Origin: Bacillota bacterium
GTDB taxonomy: Bacteria > Bacillota > Limnochordia > DTU087
Direction: 5' to 3'
Length of the DNA: 34,082 bases
Assembly (NCBI GenBank): GCA_012510855.1
Contig: JAAZHE010000207.1
Location: forward strand, 1 to 34,082
Of the stretch, positions 17,049 through 25,036 are shown in pieces (the first letter of the stretch is position 1; each line of letters opens with the position of its first letter). The position numbers and the translations under genes are program-made. The notes below the pieces were generated by a model, which worked only from the letters and a program-made list of their open reading frames with translations, made no database searches and was not told the DNA's origin.

Positions 17049-18269
17049 TCAAGTTTCTGGCCTGCTCAGCTGAAATTCACTGTGCAGGGCGTGCACTGCA
17101 GCTTCCACATCCGTTTCCCGCACTAAGCAAGAAATGTTGGCATGGGAGTCAGTGGTCTGATAGATGGTCACCCCTGCTTGTTGGAGGGCAGATACAACCC
17201 TGGCCATCACACCCGGCACTCCCCGCATTCCTGCCCCCACAGCTGACACCTTGGCCATGCCATGCTCAATCTGAACTCCCACTGGAAAATTCCGCAGGAT
17301 ATTCTCTGCCTGTTCTGCCCATTGTTGTTCCAGGATGAAAGAGATCCGATTAGGCGATACATAAATCATATCTAGACTGATCCCTGCTTTAGCCAAACCT
17401 TGAAAAATGGCCAATCCCAGCTCTGATCGGTTAAAATCCGATACCGTTTCCAGCTGGACTTGAACCATGCCGCCTACGTGGGCAATCCCGGTAACCACCC
17501 GGTCGCCCCTGATCACCACTTGACTGGCCGCACTGTGAACTAAAGTCCCGGGGCTGCTGGACCCCGTTGCCCGGATCCTCAAGGGGATATGGCCTTCCAT
17601 GGCGATCTCCACTGCCCGAGGGTGGATCACCTTTGCCCCCAGATGGGCCATTTCCGCAATCTCCCGGTACGTAACGGTCTCCAATCTCCTGGCATGTGGT
17701 TCTACCCGAGGATCAGCTGTCATTAGACCATCGACGTCGGTGTAGATTTCCACCATCTCGGCCCGCAGTGCTACTCCCAAGGCAACAGCACTGGTATCGC
17801 CACTGCCCCGTCCCAAGGTGGTGATTTCACCCTCCCGGGTTGTTCCCTGAAACCCCGCTACAACGGGAATTACACCTCTATTCAAGTATTCCAGGACTCT
17901 GTCGGGCTTCACCTCGATGATCCTCGCAGTGCCGTGGACATCATCGGTTAAGATCCCTGCCTGGCCTCCAGTCAGCACTGCAGCTCGCTGCCCCGCCCTG
18001 ATCAGTTCAGATACCAAGACCGCAGCGGAAATAATCTCGCCACAGGACATCAGAAGATCCAAATCCCGGGGATCCATACCCTTACCGTGATCCACCAGTT
18101 GAAGTAGAGTATCGGTAGCGTAGGGTTCTCCTGATCGTCCCATGGCGGAGACCACAACAACGATTCTGTATCCAGCTGCCTTTGCTTCCTTGATATGTCC
18201 GATGACGAGCTCCCGTCGGGCAGGTGTAGCCATGGAGGAACCGCCAAACTTCTGCACCAGGATATTCAT
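17049..18269 (-). CDS. dapG: Aspartate kinase (DapG type)
   Basis: 406 aa, close to the length of Bacillus DapG. It phosphorylates aspartate, the first step to DAP, lysine and dipicolinate. Kinase motif VQKFGGSSM at the N-terminus, [10 protein letters not shown] and [16 protein letters not shown] in the catalytic domain, and two ACT domains from about residue 265 ([27 protein letters not shown]) for feedback control. ATG start with a G-rich site. The 79-base space after asd holds a stable hairpin ending just before this ribosome site. Confidence 0.96.
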   Translation of the reverse strand: MNILVQKFGGSSMATPARRELVIGHIKEAKAAGYRIVVVVSAMGRSGEPYATDTLLQLVDHGKGMDPRDLDLLMSCGEIISAAVLVSELIRAGQRAAVLTGGQAGILTDDVHGTARIIEVKPDRVLEYLNRGVIPVVAGFQGTTREGEITTLGRGSGDTSAVALGVALRAEMVEIYTDVDGLMTADPRVEPHARRLETVTYREIAEMAHLGAKVIHPRAVEIAMEGHIPLRIRATGSSSPGTLVHSAASQVVIRGDRVVTGIAHVGGMVQVQLETVSDFNRSELGLAIFQGLAKAGISLDMIYVSPNRISFILEQQWAEQAENILRNFPVGVQIEHGMAKVSAVGAGMRGVPGVMARVVSALQQAGVTIYQTTDSHANISCLVRETDVEAAVHALHSEFQLSRPET

Positions 18270-18285
18270 ATCCCGGCCCCCTTTT

Positions 18286-18342
18286 CCGATACTGAACTAA
18301 CCACTCTTAGCTTTCCAAGAGTATAGTACTGCTCAGTCTCGG
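18286..18342 (-). promoter_or_regulatory. Long hairpin in the asd-dapG intercistronic space
   Basis: Outer arms CCGAGACTGA and TCAGTATCGG pair in 9 of 10 positions. They enclose an inner perfect 6-base stem ACTCTT/AAGAGT with an 8-base loop. The element ends a few bases before the dapG G-rich ribosome site. No T-run follows, so it is not a terminator. A role in dapG translation or mRNA processing is inference. Confidence 0.5.
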
Positions 18343-18348
18343 AAATTG

Positions 18349-19383
18349 TCACACCAGCCCCCGCTTAATGAGTTCTTCCGCAATCTGTACAGTGTTTAGG
18401 GCCGCTCCCTTCCGAATCTGATCCCCTACGACCCAAAGATTAAGTCCAGAGGGAACAGTGAAATCCTCCCGGATCCGGCCCACCCACACCAAATCACCAC
18501 CAGTGGTAAGGATCGGCATGGGGTATTCCTGCTCAGCGGGGTCATCGTACACCTTTATGCCGGGGGCATTTTCCAGAATCTTCCGGGCCTCAGCAGGTGT
18601 AATGGGGTTATCAAATTCCACGTTAATGGACTCAGAGTGGCTTCTCATTACCGGCACTCTGACCGTGGTAGCGGTGATCTTAATACTATCGTCGTGCAGG
18701 ATCTTTTGGGTCTCCCGCACCATTTTCCACTCTTCTTTAGTGTATCCCCCTTCTTCGAAAACATCGATATGGGGTATCAAGTTGAACAACATGGGATACT
18801 TCTTCGCCGCTGAAGGCGAGGGGAATGTCTTAGCTGTGATCTCTTCTCCCCCTTGATACTGAGCCACCTGGTGCTTGAGGTCATCGATGGCGGCCGCGCC
18901 GATGCCAGAAACAGCTTGGTAGGTAGATACCACCACCCGCTTAATCCCAGCCGCGGCATGAAGGGGGGCCAATGCCATCACCGCAATAGTTGTTGAACAG
19001 TTGGGATTAGCAATCAATCCCTGATGCTTTTCCAAATCATCACCGTTGACCTCTGGCACAACTAGAGGTACGTCGTCATCCAAACGAAAAGCACTGGAGT
19101 TGTCAATGACTATTGCTCCATGGTCCCAGGCAGCAGGTGCAAACTGCTGGCTTACCGAACCTCCAGCCATGAAAAAAGCCAGGTCAACGCCGGCAAAACT
19201 CTCTGGGGAAACCTCCTCCACCACCAAGGGCTCTCCCCCAATCTCCATGACCCGTCCCGCGCTGCGGGCTGAAGCCAGCAGTTTCAGGGACTTAATGGGA
19301 AACTGCCGCTCCAGCAAAATATCCACTAGCTCCTGGCCGACAGCACCAGTCGCACCCAAGACTGCAACATTATAGGTTTTCAA
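18349..19383 (-). CDS. asd: Aspartate-semialdehyde dehydrogenase
   Basis: 344 aa. It reduces aspartyl phosphate to aspartate semialdehyde. NADP loop VLGATGAVGQELVDIL at the N-terminus, catalytic cysteine in IANPNCSTTI, then VVSTYQAVSGIGA and VRVPVMRSHSESINVEF. TTG start, with GGGGA six bases upstream. It lies between dpaB and dapG as in Bacillus. Stop is TGA. Confidence 0.97.
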   Translation of the reverse strand: MKTYNVAVLGATGAVGQELVDILLERQFPIKSLKLLASARSAGRVMEIGGEPLVVEEVSPESFAGVDLAFFMAGGSVSQQFAPAAWDHGAIVIDNSSAFRLDDDVPLVVPEVNGDDLEKHQGLIANPNCSTTIAVMALAPLHAAAGIKRVVVSTYQAVSGIGAAAIDDLKHQVAQYQGGEEITAKTFPSPSAAKKYPMLFNLIPHIDVFEEGGYTKEEWKMVRETQKILHDDSIKITATTVRVPVMRSHSESINVEFDNPITPAEARKILENAPGIKVYDDPAEQEYPMPILTTGGDLVWVGRIREDFTVPSGLNLWVVGDQIRKGAALNTVQIAEELIKRGLV

Positions 19384-19405
19384 GGCTCATCCCCACTCTC
19401 TAGTT

Positions 19406-20029
19406 TTATCTGACTTTCAGCACTTCTCTCCGATCAGCCGCAGAACTTACGGGGACCAGCAGAGGTTGAATCTGCTTACCCTCCAGGGCCAAGCCGGCTG
19501 CTGGCAGAATCAATGTCATGTCTGCCACTAGGGAACGACTCTTACCAAAGGGATCGTCCTGGCCGAAGGGAACCATATAGACATGCTTCCTGTTCAGCAA
19601 CATACCCAGGTTTTTCGCGTTATTGCTCAGACCGTCATTGGTTGAAATAGCTACAAGGACCGGACGCTCATTACGAAGCTGAGCCTTGGCGGCCATCAGC
19701 ACAGCTGAATCTGTAATCCCATTGGCAAACTTAGCCAGAGTATTCCCCGTACACGGTGCGATAATCATCAGATCCAAGAGCTCTTTGGGACCGATGGGCT
19801 CTGCTTCCACCATGGACTGAATGACCTTGTGTCCCGTCATTTTCTCGATCTGCTGGATAAAATCCTCCGCCTTGCCGAATCGGGTATCTAACTTCGCCGC
19901 CGCCTCAGACATGATGGGAATTATAATTGCACCGGCCTCCATCAGGCGCTGCATTTCCGGAAGTACAGCGGCAAAAGTGCAAAAGGAGCCGGTGAGGCCG
20001 AAGCCTATTCTTTTCCCTTTCAACTCCAC
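19406..20029 (-). CDS. dpaB: Dipicolinate synthase subunit B
   Basis: 207 aa, flavoprotein (HFCD-like) family subunit of dipicolinate synthase (SpoVFB), which makes the spore-core solute dipicolinic acid in the mother cell. Motifs: GFGLTGSFCTFAAVLPEM, PIMSEAAA, and the family IAPCTGNTLAKFANGITDSAVLMAAKA. GTG start with AGAGG nine bases upstream. It directly follows dpaA. Presence with dpaA is strong evidence that the organism forms endospores. Confidence 0.97.
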   Translation of the reverse strand: MELKGKRIGFGLTGSFCTFAAVLPEMQRLMEAGAIIIPIMSEAAAKLDTRFGKAEDFIQQIEKMTGHKVIQSMVEAEPIGPKELLDLMIIAPCTGNTLAKFANGITDSAVLMAAKAQLRNERPVLVAISTNDGLSNNAKNLGMLLNRKHVYMVPFGQDDPFGKSRSLVADMTLILPAAGLALEGKQIQPLLVPVSSAADRREVLKVR

Positions 20030-20088
20030 TACTTAGCACCTCTCACCATTGGGATTGGTACTAAGACTCTGGTGTTGGCGTTTCGCTT

Positions 20089-20994
20089 TCAATCCTTGGA
20101 AAGGACACTGAGAATCAGCCTCGGCAGGCACCTCCCCAGGATTCTCCCAGCCGTTACCGGTGCAGCCTTTCCCGGCAGCCCAGCAGCTAAAATAGCCTTG
20201 ATGCCTAAGTCGGCAGCTCCTTGGAAGTCTACCCCGCCCGGCGAAGAGGCAATGTCGATGATCAAAGCTTCTTGCGGCATCTTCTGCAGGAGCTCCCTGG
20301 TTAACACCAAGGCAGGTATGGTGTTAAAGACAACATCTACATCCGGAAGGACTTCACCTAGGTCTTCCAAGTGAATAGCTTCCGCCCCCATCTCTACCGC
20401 CCGGGCCAGCTGCGCCTCGTTTCTAGCAGCAGCTGTAACTTTAGCTCCCAGGCCTTGCAGAGTCCGCACAAGGGTGAGCCCGCACCTACCCAGGCCCAGG
20501 ACCAGGCTCCGGGAACCGTGGACCGTGATGCTCAGTTCTTCCATAGCTATTTGAATCGCACCCTCAGCCGTGGGTATTGAGTTCAATATGGCAATCTCAT
20601 CATCTTCTGCAGTTTCAAAAAGCCGCATGCCCCGCCTTAGTGCTGCTTCCCTGACTACCGGCACCGCCTTGCCGATGAACAGCGGTGTACCAGGTGGGAA
20701 TTTCTCCAACAGCACATCATCCAGCCGAATGGTCACACCATCCTCCGGCACTGCCCGCACCTTACCAGTAGAATCGGTATAACTCATGGGGGCAATGACC
20801 ACGTCCACCTCCGGCACTGTCTCTGGGAACGGACCCATACTTTCTACCTGACGGATATTGGCATACCCTGGATACGGGCCATGACCAACGGTGTAGATCT
20901 CTCCCCCTTGCTTTGCCAGGCACCTGACCATCTCCACTTCTCTCCGGTCTCCGCCCAGCACGAGGATGCGAATTCCAGCTAAAGTCGCCTGCAA
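20089..20994 (-). CDS. dpaA: Dipicolinate synthase subunit A
   Basis: 301 aa, matching the usual DpaA length. Rossmann protein that, with DpaB, converts the dihydrodipicolinate-pathway intermediate to dipicolinic acid. N-terminal LAGIRILVLGGDRREVEMVRCL and central NAD-binding SLVLGLGRCGLTLVRTLQGLGAKV are typical. The ORF track starts 24 codons upstream at a TTG; the TTG used here has AAAGGGG eight bases upstream and lies downstream of a predicted sigma-K promoter, which would place the longer start at or before the transcription start. Stop is TGA. Confidence 0.95.
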   Translation of the reverse strand: MQATLAGIRILVLGGDRREVEMVRCLAKQGGEIYTVGHGPYPGYANIRQVESMGPFPETVPEVDVVIAPMSYTDSTGKVRAVPEDGVTIRLDDVLLEKFPPGTPLFIGKAVPVVREAALRRGMRLFETAEDDEIAILNSIPTAEGAIQIAMEELSITVHGSRSLVLGLGRCGLTLVRTLQGLGAKVTAAARNEAQLARAVEMGAEAIHLEDLGEVLPDVDVVFNTIPALVLTRELLQKMPQEALIIDIASSPGGVDFQGAADLGIKAILAAGLPGKAAPVTAGRILGRCLPRLILSVLSKD

Positions 20995-21049
20995 CTCGGC
21001 TTCCCCTTTCCTAAGCGATATACAGCCACCAGCCTTCCTAGTACAGTAA

Positions 21050-21079
21050 CAGTATATGAGCCCCAAGAGAAGGTGGTGC
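21050..21079 (-). promoter_or_regulatory. Predicted sigma-K-type promoter for dpaA
   Basis: Minus strand GCAC, 17 bases, then CATATACTG. This resembles the Bacillus sigma-K pattern (AC, 16-17 bases, CATAnnnTA), with one mismatch in the final base. Bacillus spoVFA is sigma-K dependent, so the location fits mother-cell expression. The match is short and needs mapping of the 5' end. No gene is seen in the rest of the 20995-21130 gap. Confidence 0.5.
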
Positions 21080-21130
21080 GAAGGCCCTCGGCAGGTGGGC
21101 TCCAGGTTGCAGACGCTTTAGTCCTCCTTA

Positions 21131-21955
21131 TTAGAACAGCAGCTTGTCCAGGCCGTACAGAACCCCCTTGTTCTCTTTGACTCGGCGGATCCCCATAAGT
21201 ACCCCAGGCATAAACGACTCCCGGCTAGTGGAATCGTGGCGCAGAGTCAAAGTCTGACCTGGCAATCCGAAAATCACCTCTTGATGGGCGACAAATCCAG
21301 GCAACCGGACACTATGTATATGGATTCCCTCCAGCCTCCCGCCCCTGGCACCGGGGAGGCTCTCCCATTCCTCCACAGACCGGCTGCGGTGCCTGTCGTC
21401 TTGGTCCAGCCCTTGGCTCTCCCACACTTTGGCAATCAGCTGACCCGTCTTCAGGGCCGTACCCGAGGGAGCATCCTTCTTTTGGTCATGATGCAGCTCA
21501 ATGATCTCCACATGGGGAAACCAGCGGGCCGCCTCCTCGGCAAACCGCATCATAAGACAAGCGCCGATGGCAAAGTTAGGCGCCACCAGCACCCCCACAC
21601 CCTTAGCGGATGCCGCTCGATCTATTTCATCTAAGTCAGCCTGACTAAGTCCCGTGGTTCCCACAACTGCGTACACTCCCGCTCGAATGGCTGTATGTAC
21701 ATTATTTACTACACTGCCCGGCTCGGTAAAATCCACCATAACTTCAGCGCCCGTGCGCTCAAGAAGCTCTTCAAGGCCTGTTTCGATCTTGATCCCCAGG
21801 GGGCCGACTCCCGCTATCGTACCGGCGTCTTCACCAACAGCTGCCCGATCGCAGGCTCCGACGAGGGTCAGATCGGCAACTTGGGTCACAGCCTTTACTA
21901 CTTCCCGACCCATCTTACCAGCCGCTCCATTTACCACTACCTTGATGGTTGTCAC
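21131..21955 (-). CDS. dapB: 4-hydroxy-tetrahydrodipicolinate reductase
   Basis: 274 aa. It reduces the DapA product with NAD(P)H. Nucleotide loop VNGAAGKMGREVVKAV, VDFTEPGSVVNNV, VGTTGLSQADLDEI, NFAIGACLMMRFAEEAA, and the substrate motif HHDQKKDAPSGTALKTGQ are all present. GTG start preceded by a G-run. In Bacillus dapB is elsewhere; here it joins the dpa/asd/dapG/dapA set, putting most of the aspartate-to-dipicolinate route in one block. It has its own predicted promoter and sits just after a strong terminator. Stop is TAA. Confidence 0.97.
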   Translation of the reverse strand: MTTIKVVVNGAAGKMGREVVKAVTQVADLTLVGACDRAAVGEDAGTIAGVGPLGIKIETGLEELLERTGAEVMVDFTEPGSVVNNVHTAIRAGVYAVVGTTGLSQADLDEIDRAASAKGVGVLVAPNFAIGACLMMRFAEEAARWFPHVEIIELHHDQKKDAPSGTALKTGQLIAKVWESQGLDQDDRHRSRSVEEWESLPGARGGRLEGIHIHSVRLPGFVAHQEVIFGLPGQTLTLRHDSTSRESFMPGVLMGIRRVKENKGVLYGLDKLLF

Positions 21956-22001
21956 ACATCAGCCCCCCGCATCTTCCCCGTATCTTCCTTCATTAGTTCC
22001 T

Positions 22002-22030
22002 ATTCTCCAGTACAAACCTGATTTTGTCAA
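22002..22030 (-). promoter_or_regulatory. Predicted sigma-A promoter for dapB
   Basis: Minus strand TTGACA, 17 bases, GAGAAT. The -35 is a perfect match, the -10 moderate. It lies 47 bases upstream of the dapB start and downstream of the yflT-like gene terminator, so the biosynthetic block appears to be a separate transcription unit. Confidence 0.65.
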
Positions 22031-22082
22031 GCAAGAACGCAGCTCTACAGTGTCTAGCCCGCGACCGGAGGAGCTGCTGTTA

Positions 22083-22111
22083 AACACGAAAAGGGCTGCC
22101 TTAGGCAGCCC
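22083..22111 (-). terminator. Intrinsic terminator after the YflT-like gene
   Basis: Minus strand perfect stem GGGCTGCC/GGCAGCCC with a 3-base loop, directly followed by TTTTCGTGTTT. It is 28 bases past the stop of the YflT-like gene, a textbook Rho-independent terminator. Confidence 0.9.
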
Positions 22112-22138
22112 AAAGCTTACGGTCAAGCTATGGTCTTT

Positions 22139-22618
22139 TTAGTGGGTTTCTACGTCGGCAGCGCCGTTATCCCGCATAATTCTAGCAGCATCCTCCACCA
22201 TATCGGCCTCGGTATCGATGACTGCTAAGAAGCGGCCCTTTTTCACCTCCTCTTCAAAATACCGGCTTCTGTCCTCAGGAATCCCCAGATCCAAGAGTCC
22301 GCCTGCTACACCGCCGGTGACTGCCCCCGAAAGTGTAGCAGCCAAGGGGCCTGCCGCGACGATGGGGCCGATACCAGGAATGGCCAATGCCCCCACTCCA
22401 GCCAAAAGGCCCGCGGCTCCACCGAGGACACTGCCCCAGGCAGTACCTTCACTGGCGTTTCCCATGGCGCCCATATCGCCACCGACTTCAACGTCATCCT
22501 TCTTACCGCCCTTAGCAATGACTGAAATCTCGTCTTCAGTAAATCCTCGGTCCCGCAAGGCCCGGACTGCTTTCTCCGCCTGTTCTCGAGATGAAAAGGT
22601 ACCGATAACTGTACTCAC
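22139..22618 (-). CDS. YflT-type general stress protein with glycine-rich membrane segment
   Basis: 159 aa. The N-terminal domain (VIGTFSSREQAEKAVRALRDRGFTEDEISVIAK is split over about residues 4-35) matches the YflT/heat-induced stress protein fold. It is followed by a Gly/Ala-rich hydrophobic region (about 65-115, GGAAGLLAGVGALAIPGIGP) and a charged C-terminus. The ORF track adds 28 residues; the GTG used here has AAGGGG seven bases upstream and gives the canonical start. Function is unknown beyond stress association. It ends the M16/dUTPase/barrel/ymxH group. Stop is TAA. Confidence 0.82.
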   Translation of the reverse strand: MSTVIGTFSSREQAEKAVRALRDRGFTEDEISVIAKGGKKDDVEVGGDMGAMGNASEGTAWGSVLGGAAGLLAGVGALAIPGIGPIVAAGPLAATLSGAVTGGVAGGLLDLGIPEDRSRYFEEEVKKGRFLAVIDTEADMVEDAARIMRDNGAADVETH

Positions 22619-22742
22619 GCACAATCCCCTTTCTTGGGCCAAAGCCGGCATTAAGGACGGCAAAATGCCTCGGCCAGCTTTGCATATTGTCACTCTTCCC
22701 AAGATAGGGTACCCTCAGGAGGGGATAAGCATACATTATGAG

Positions 22743-23015
22743 CTAGCCCTCTAGGTCCAACTCCCGCAAGTACTTAGCCTCATCCTCCATAGTGCTTAGG
22801 TCCACAATAATCAAGTCGTGGCCGATCTTCTTAATGCCGTGAAAGGGGATAACCAATGTGCGCCTCCGCAAAAAGGTACCCCGATTGGGCACTATTAGAG
22901 AGCGAATCGTTCCCGACTCTGTATCGATCACCAAATCGGTTTCACTGATAATCCCCAGGCGGGCCCCTTCATCAATGGAGATAACCTCCTTGCCTGCCAA
23001 TTCACTGAATCGCAT
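22743..23015 (-). CDS. ymxH: YlmC/YmxH family PRC-barrel sporulation-associated protein
   Basis: 90 aa PRC-barrel domain protein: MRFSELAGKEVISIDEGARLG, IDTESGTIRSLIVP, TLVIPFHGIKKIGHDLIIVD. The ORF track extends 23 codons into the barrel gene. The ATG here has a perfect AGGAGG six bases upstream and lies 14 bases after the barrel-gene stop. In Bacillus ymxH sits between the M16 peptidase gene and spoVFA, the same order as here but with two extra genes between it and the peptidase. Function unknown. Stop is TAG. Confidence 0.93.
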   Translation of the reverse strand: MRFSELAGKEVISIDEGARLGIISETDLVIDTESGTIRSLIVPNRGTFLRRRTLVIPFHGIKKIGHDLIIVDLSTMEDEAKYLRELDLEG

Positions 23016-23029
23016 ACCTTGCCTCCTGA

Positions 23030-24493
23030 CTAGAAATACCGCCCCACTTTGATACTTATCCGGGGCTCCTCCTGCCAATACCAATCTACTCGCCCTTGAT
23101 CCGATTTTCCCCAGGCTACCTCCCAGTAGCCCTGCTCCATCTTATGCCGCAGAGCCAGATATGTATAATTCTCACCTGGCCTTTTCTTGTAGATTATTTC
23201 TCCCTCCCACGGCATCAGCCGCTGCCGGAGGGATTTTGCTCCATCAATTTTAACTCCGCTCCTCCAACAGGCCTCTGCCGGCTGCCAGCGGATATCTGCT
23301 GTCACCATAGGATGGAGCTGGAGGCGGCTTTGAAGTTGAGCTGGGTTCTTGCCGCCCAGCCGACCGCCCAACTGAAGCCTTCTGGAGGGCCAGTTGGTAT
23401 CCCAGATAATCTCCAGGCTATCTTGACTGGAGTCCCTTTCCCAACCAAGTCCCAGTCGGTAAGTGAGTAGAGGCAACCGGCGGCGAAAGGTCAGCCCTAC
23501 TTCCGACCGCGGCTCTGTCGGTTGGAAACCCATAGCTGCCTCTCCCTCCCACCCCTTGATTTCCGGTACCGGCTGCTCAAAGCGGAGAGAAAGTCTCAGA
23601 GATTCGTTTCTGTGGCGGCTTTGGGTCAAGCGAAGGCCAAACCCCGTGACTCCCGCACCCAGGGAATCGCTATCCCCTGTTGCCAGGAGAAAACCGGGAT
23701 TGGAGCGGTAAAGATCTACCCCCCAGTTTAGGCTACCCAGCAGTCCTTCCATCCTAGATATGACCGCAAACCCTTCTAGGTCCCTACGGTATGTCCTGGT
23801 CACATCAAAGCCCGATAGTATTGCCGCTTGGCCGGAAAGCCGGAGGCCAGATCCAAAAGACCACATTCCCACCAGTGAATGTATGGTGCGTGCAGTCCGA
23901 GTAGCGTAGGGACCGGTCTTGGGATACCGCCACTGCCAGTTACTATCATGGGTAAGGTATATATATCGGTACTTTCCGCCCTTTCCCATGGGGGGCAAAG
24001 ACATATCTAGGAGAAACAGGGGGCCGTTATCTCCAGTGTTTTCGATTTCACTAACCCACAGTCCCCGGCCGCTCCAAGTCCCCAATCGCCCACTTACTTC
24101 CACTCCTCTGGCACCTTCTGCCCGCCGGGAAGATGCCAGCAGCCTGATGGGATCCAAAGTGCTGCGAAAACCGGCATTCTGGAACAGCCGAAGCTACACC
24201 TCACCGGACCTTAGCCTCAGCTGGCCCTTTGCCAGTGTGGGACTATCCTCGACTGTCTTCTCCAACTTAACCTCAAAGGCCGCCGGCAGCCTGAGCTGTC
24301 CCATCTGCCCCTGCCAGCTAACATTTTGAACAACCTCTAGCCCTGACCGATCATCCCCAATCGCCCTGGGCCACGAGAGCTCCACTTCCACTTTCCCCCT
24401 CGCCGATGCAACCTCCACGCCTATAAAGCAGCACAAGACGCCCGTTAACAGTACAGCTGAGACTGTCAGCAGCACCGTAAACGCCGGCCTCAC
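23030..24493 (-). CDS. Outer-membrane beta-barrel-like protein, interrupted by in-frame TAG at codon 100
   Basis: 488 codons from a GTG with AAGGAG about ten bases upstream. Residues 1-31 form a signal peptide (hydrophobic core VLLTVSAVLLTGVLCCFIG, then VASA). Thereafter the sequence alternates polar and hydrophobic/aromatic residues in strand-sized blocks (LRLSLRFEQP, YRLGLGWERD, NYTYLALRHKME, RVDWYWQEEP). It ends RISIKVGRYF, the classic C-terminal beta-signal with terminal Phe. No family was recognised. A single TAG (24194-24196) splits it after SGEV; the frame continues LRLFQNAGFRS without any shift. The track shows the halves as 24194-24493 and 23030-24157. It could be a pseudogene or be read through. 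Confidence 0.75.
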
Positions 24494-24529
24494 CCACTAT
24501 GCACTCCTTTCCGGCCGGTGAAAGACAAA

Positions 24530-24576
24530 CGCCCGGTGCGGCTGGCAAAGCTTAACTTGCCCAGCCCCAACGGGCG
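24530..24576 (-). terminator. Terminator-like hairpin upstream of the beta-barrel gene
   Basis: Minus strand outer stem CGCCCG/CGGGCG encloses an inner stem of about ten pairs (GCTGGGCAAG with CTTTGCCAGC, one bulge on each side). It is followed by TTTGTCTTT. It lies 60 bases after the dUTPase-like gene and about 40 before the barrel gene, so it may end the upstream transcript or attenuate the barrel gene. Confidence 0.65.
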
Positions 24577-24601
24577 TCCTGGGTAGGTGTATTCTAGGTA
24601 T

Positions 24602-24630
24602 ATTATTACATTATCAACTGTCCTTGACAA
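24602..24630 (-). promoter_or_regulatory. Possible promoter for the beta-barrel gene
   Basis: Minus strand TTGTCA, 17 bases, AATAAT. Both boxes deviate by one base. It starts immediately after the dUTPase-like stop codon. If real, the hairpin at 24530-24576 lies in its leader and would act as an attenuator. Confidence 0.4.
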
Positions 24631-24636
24631 GTACTC

Positions 24637-25023
24637 CTAATCTGCCGCCAGTTCCTTTATTGCATACCCTTTCTTATCGGAAAGTCCAGCCTGGCGCCGG
24701 AAGTTCTCCCGATTCTTCTCCAGATATCCCTGATATATCTCCCCAGCGTCAAATCCTGCTTTGAGACACATGCTGACAAAAAAGTGAAGAATATCCACCA
24801 GCTCTTCCTTGACAGCATCCCGGTTCACCGGCTGGGGATTTTTCCACCACTTGAAATTGACTTCTGCCAAGAGCTCCCCGAGTTCAGCTACGATTGCCAA
24901 AATCTCCCGCTGAATCCAGATCTCAGGGGTTACATCCTCCAGCTGCCTCTGCCTAGTAAGTTCTTCGTCAAAGGCCGCCTGCAGTGCGAAAATATGCTCC
25001 AGCTTGTCCACTTTTTCTGTCAT
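24637..25023 (-). CDS. dUTPase/MazG-like all-alpha NTP pyrophosphohydrolase
   Basis: 128 aa. All-alpha NTP pyrophosphatase superfamily, most like the dimeric dUTPase group. The metal-binding pattern is an E-rich helix (IVAELGELLAEVNFKWW) and a second helix (VKEELVDILHFFVSMCL), followed by the family tail YLEKNRENFRRQ. It probably hydrolyses dUTP or a related nucleotide to the monophosphate. The ORF track adds 52 upstream residues inside the peptidase gene; the ATG here has AGGGGG six bases upstream and is 13 bases after the peptidase stop. Not part of the Bacillus version of this cluster. Stop is TAG. Confidence 0.83.
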   Translation of the reverse strand: MTEKVDKLEHIFALQAAFDEELTRQRQLEDVTPEIWIQREILAIVAELGELLAEVNFKWWKNPQPVNRDAVKEELVDILHFFVSMCLKAGFDAGEIYQGYLEKNRENFRRQAGLSDKKGYAIKELAAD

Positions 25024-25036
25024 GCTTCTCCCCCTA

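Noticed and set aside
22536-22736. 66-codon ORF between ymxH and the YflT-like gene
   Set aside because: No ribosome site and no recognisable domain; it overlaps the well-supported start of the YflT-like gene.
24494-24636. Readthrough extension of the dUTPase-like gene past its TAG; the frame stays open about 48 codons and ends overlapping the barrel-gene GTG
   Set aside because: The extension does not resemble the protein family and the DNA instead carries promoter-like boxes and a terminator-like hairpin; an open run of this length is not rare by chance.
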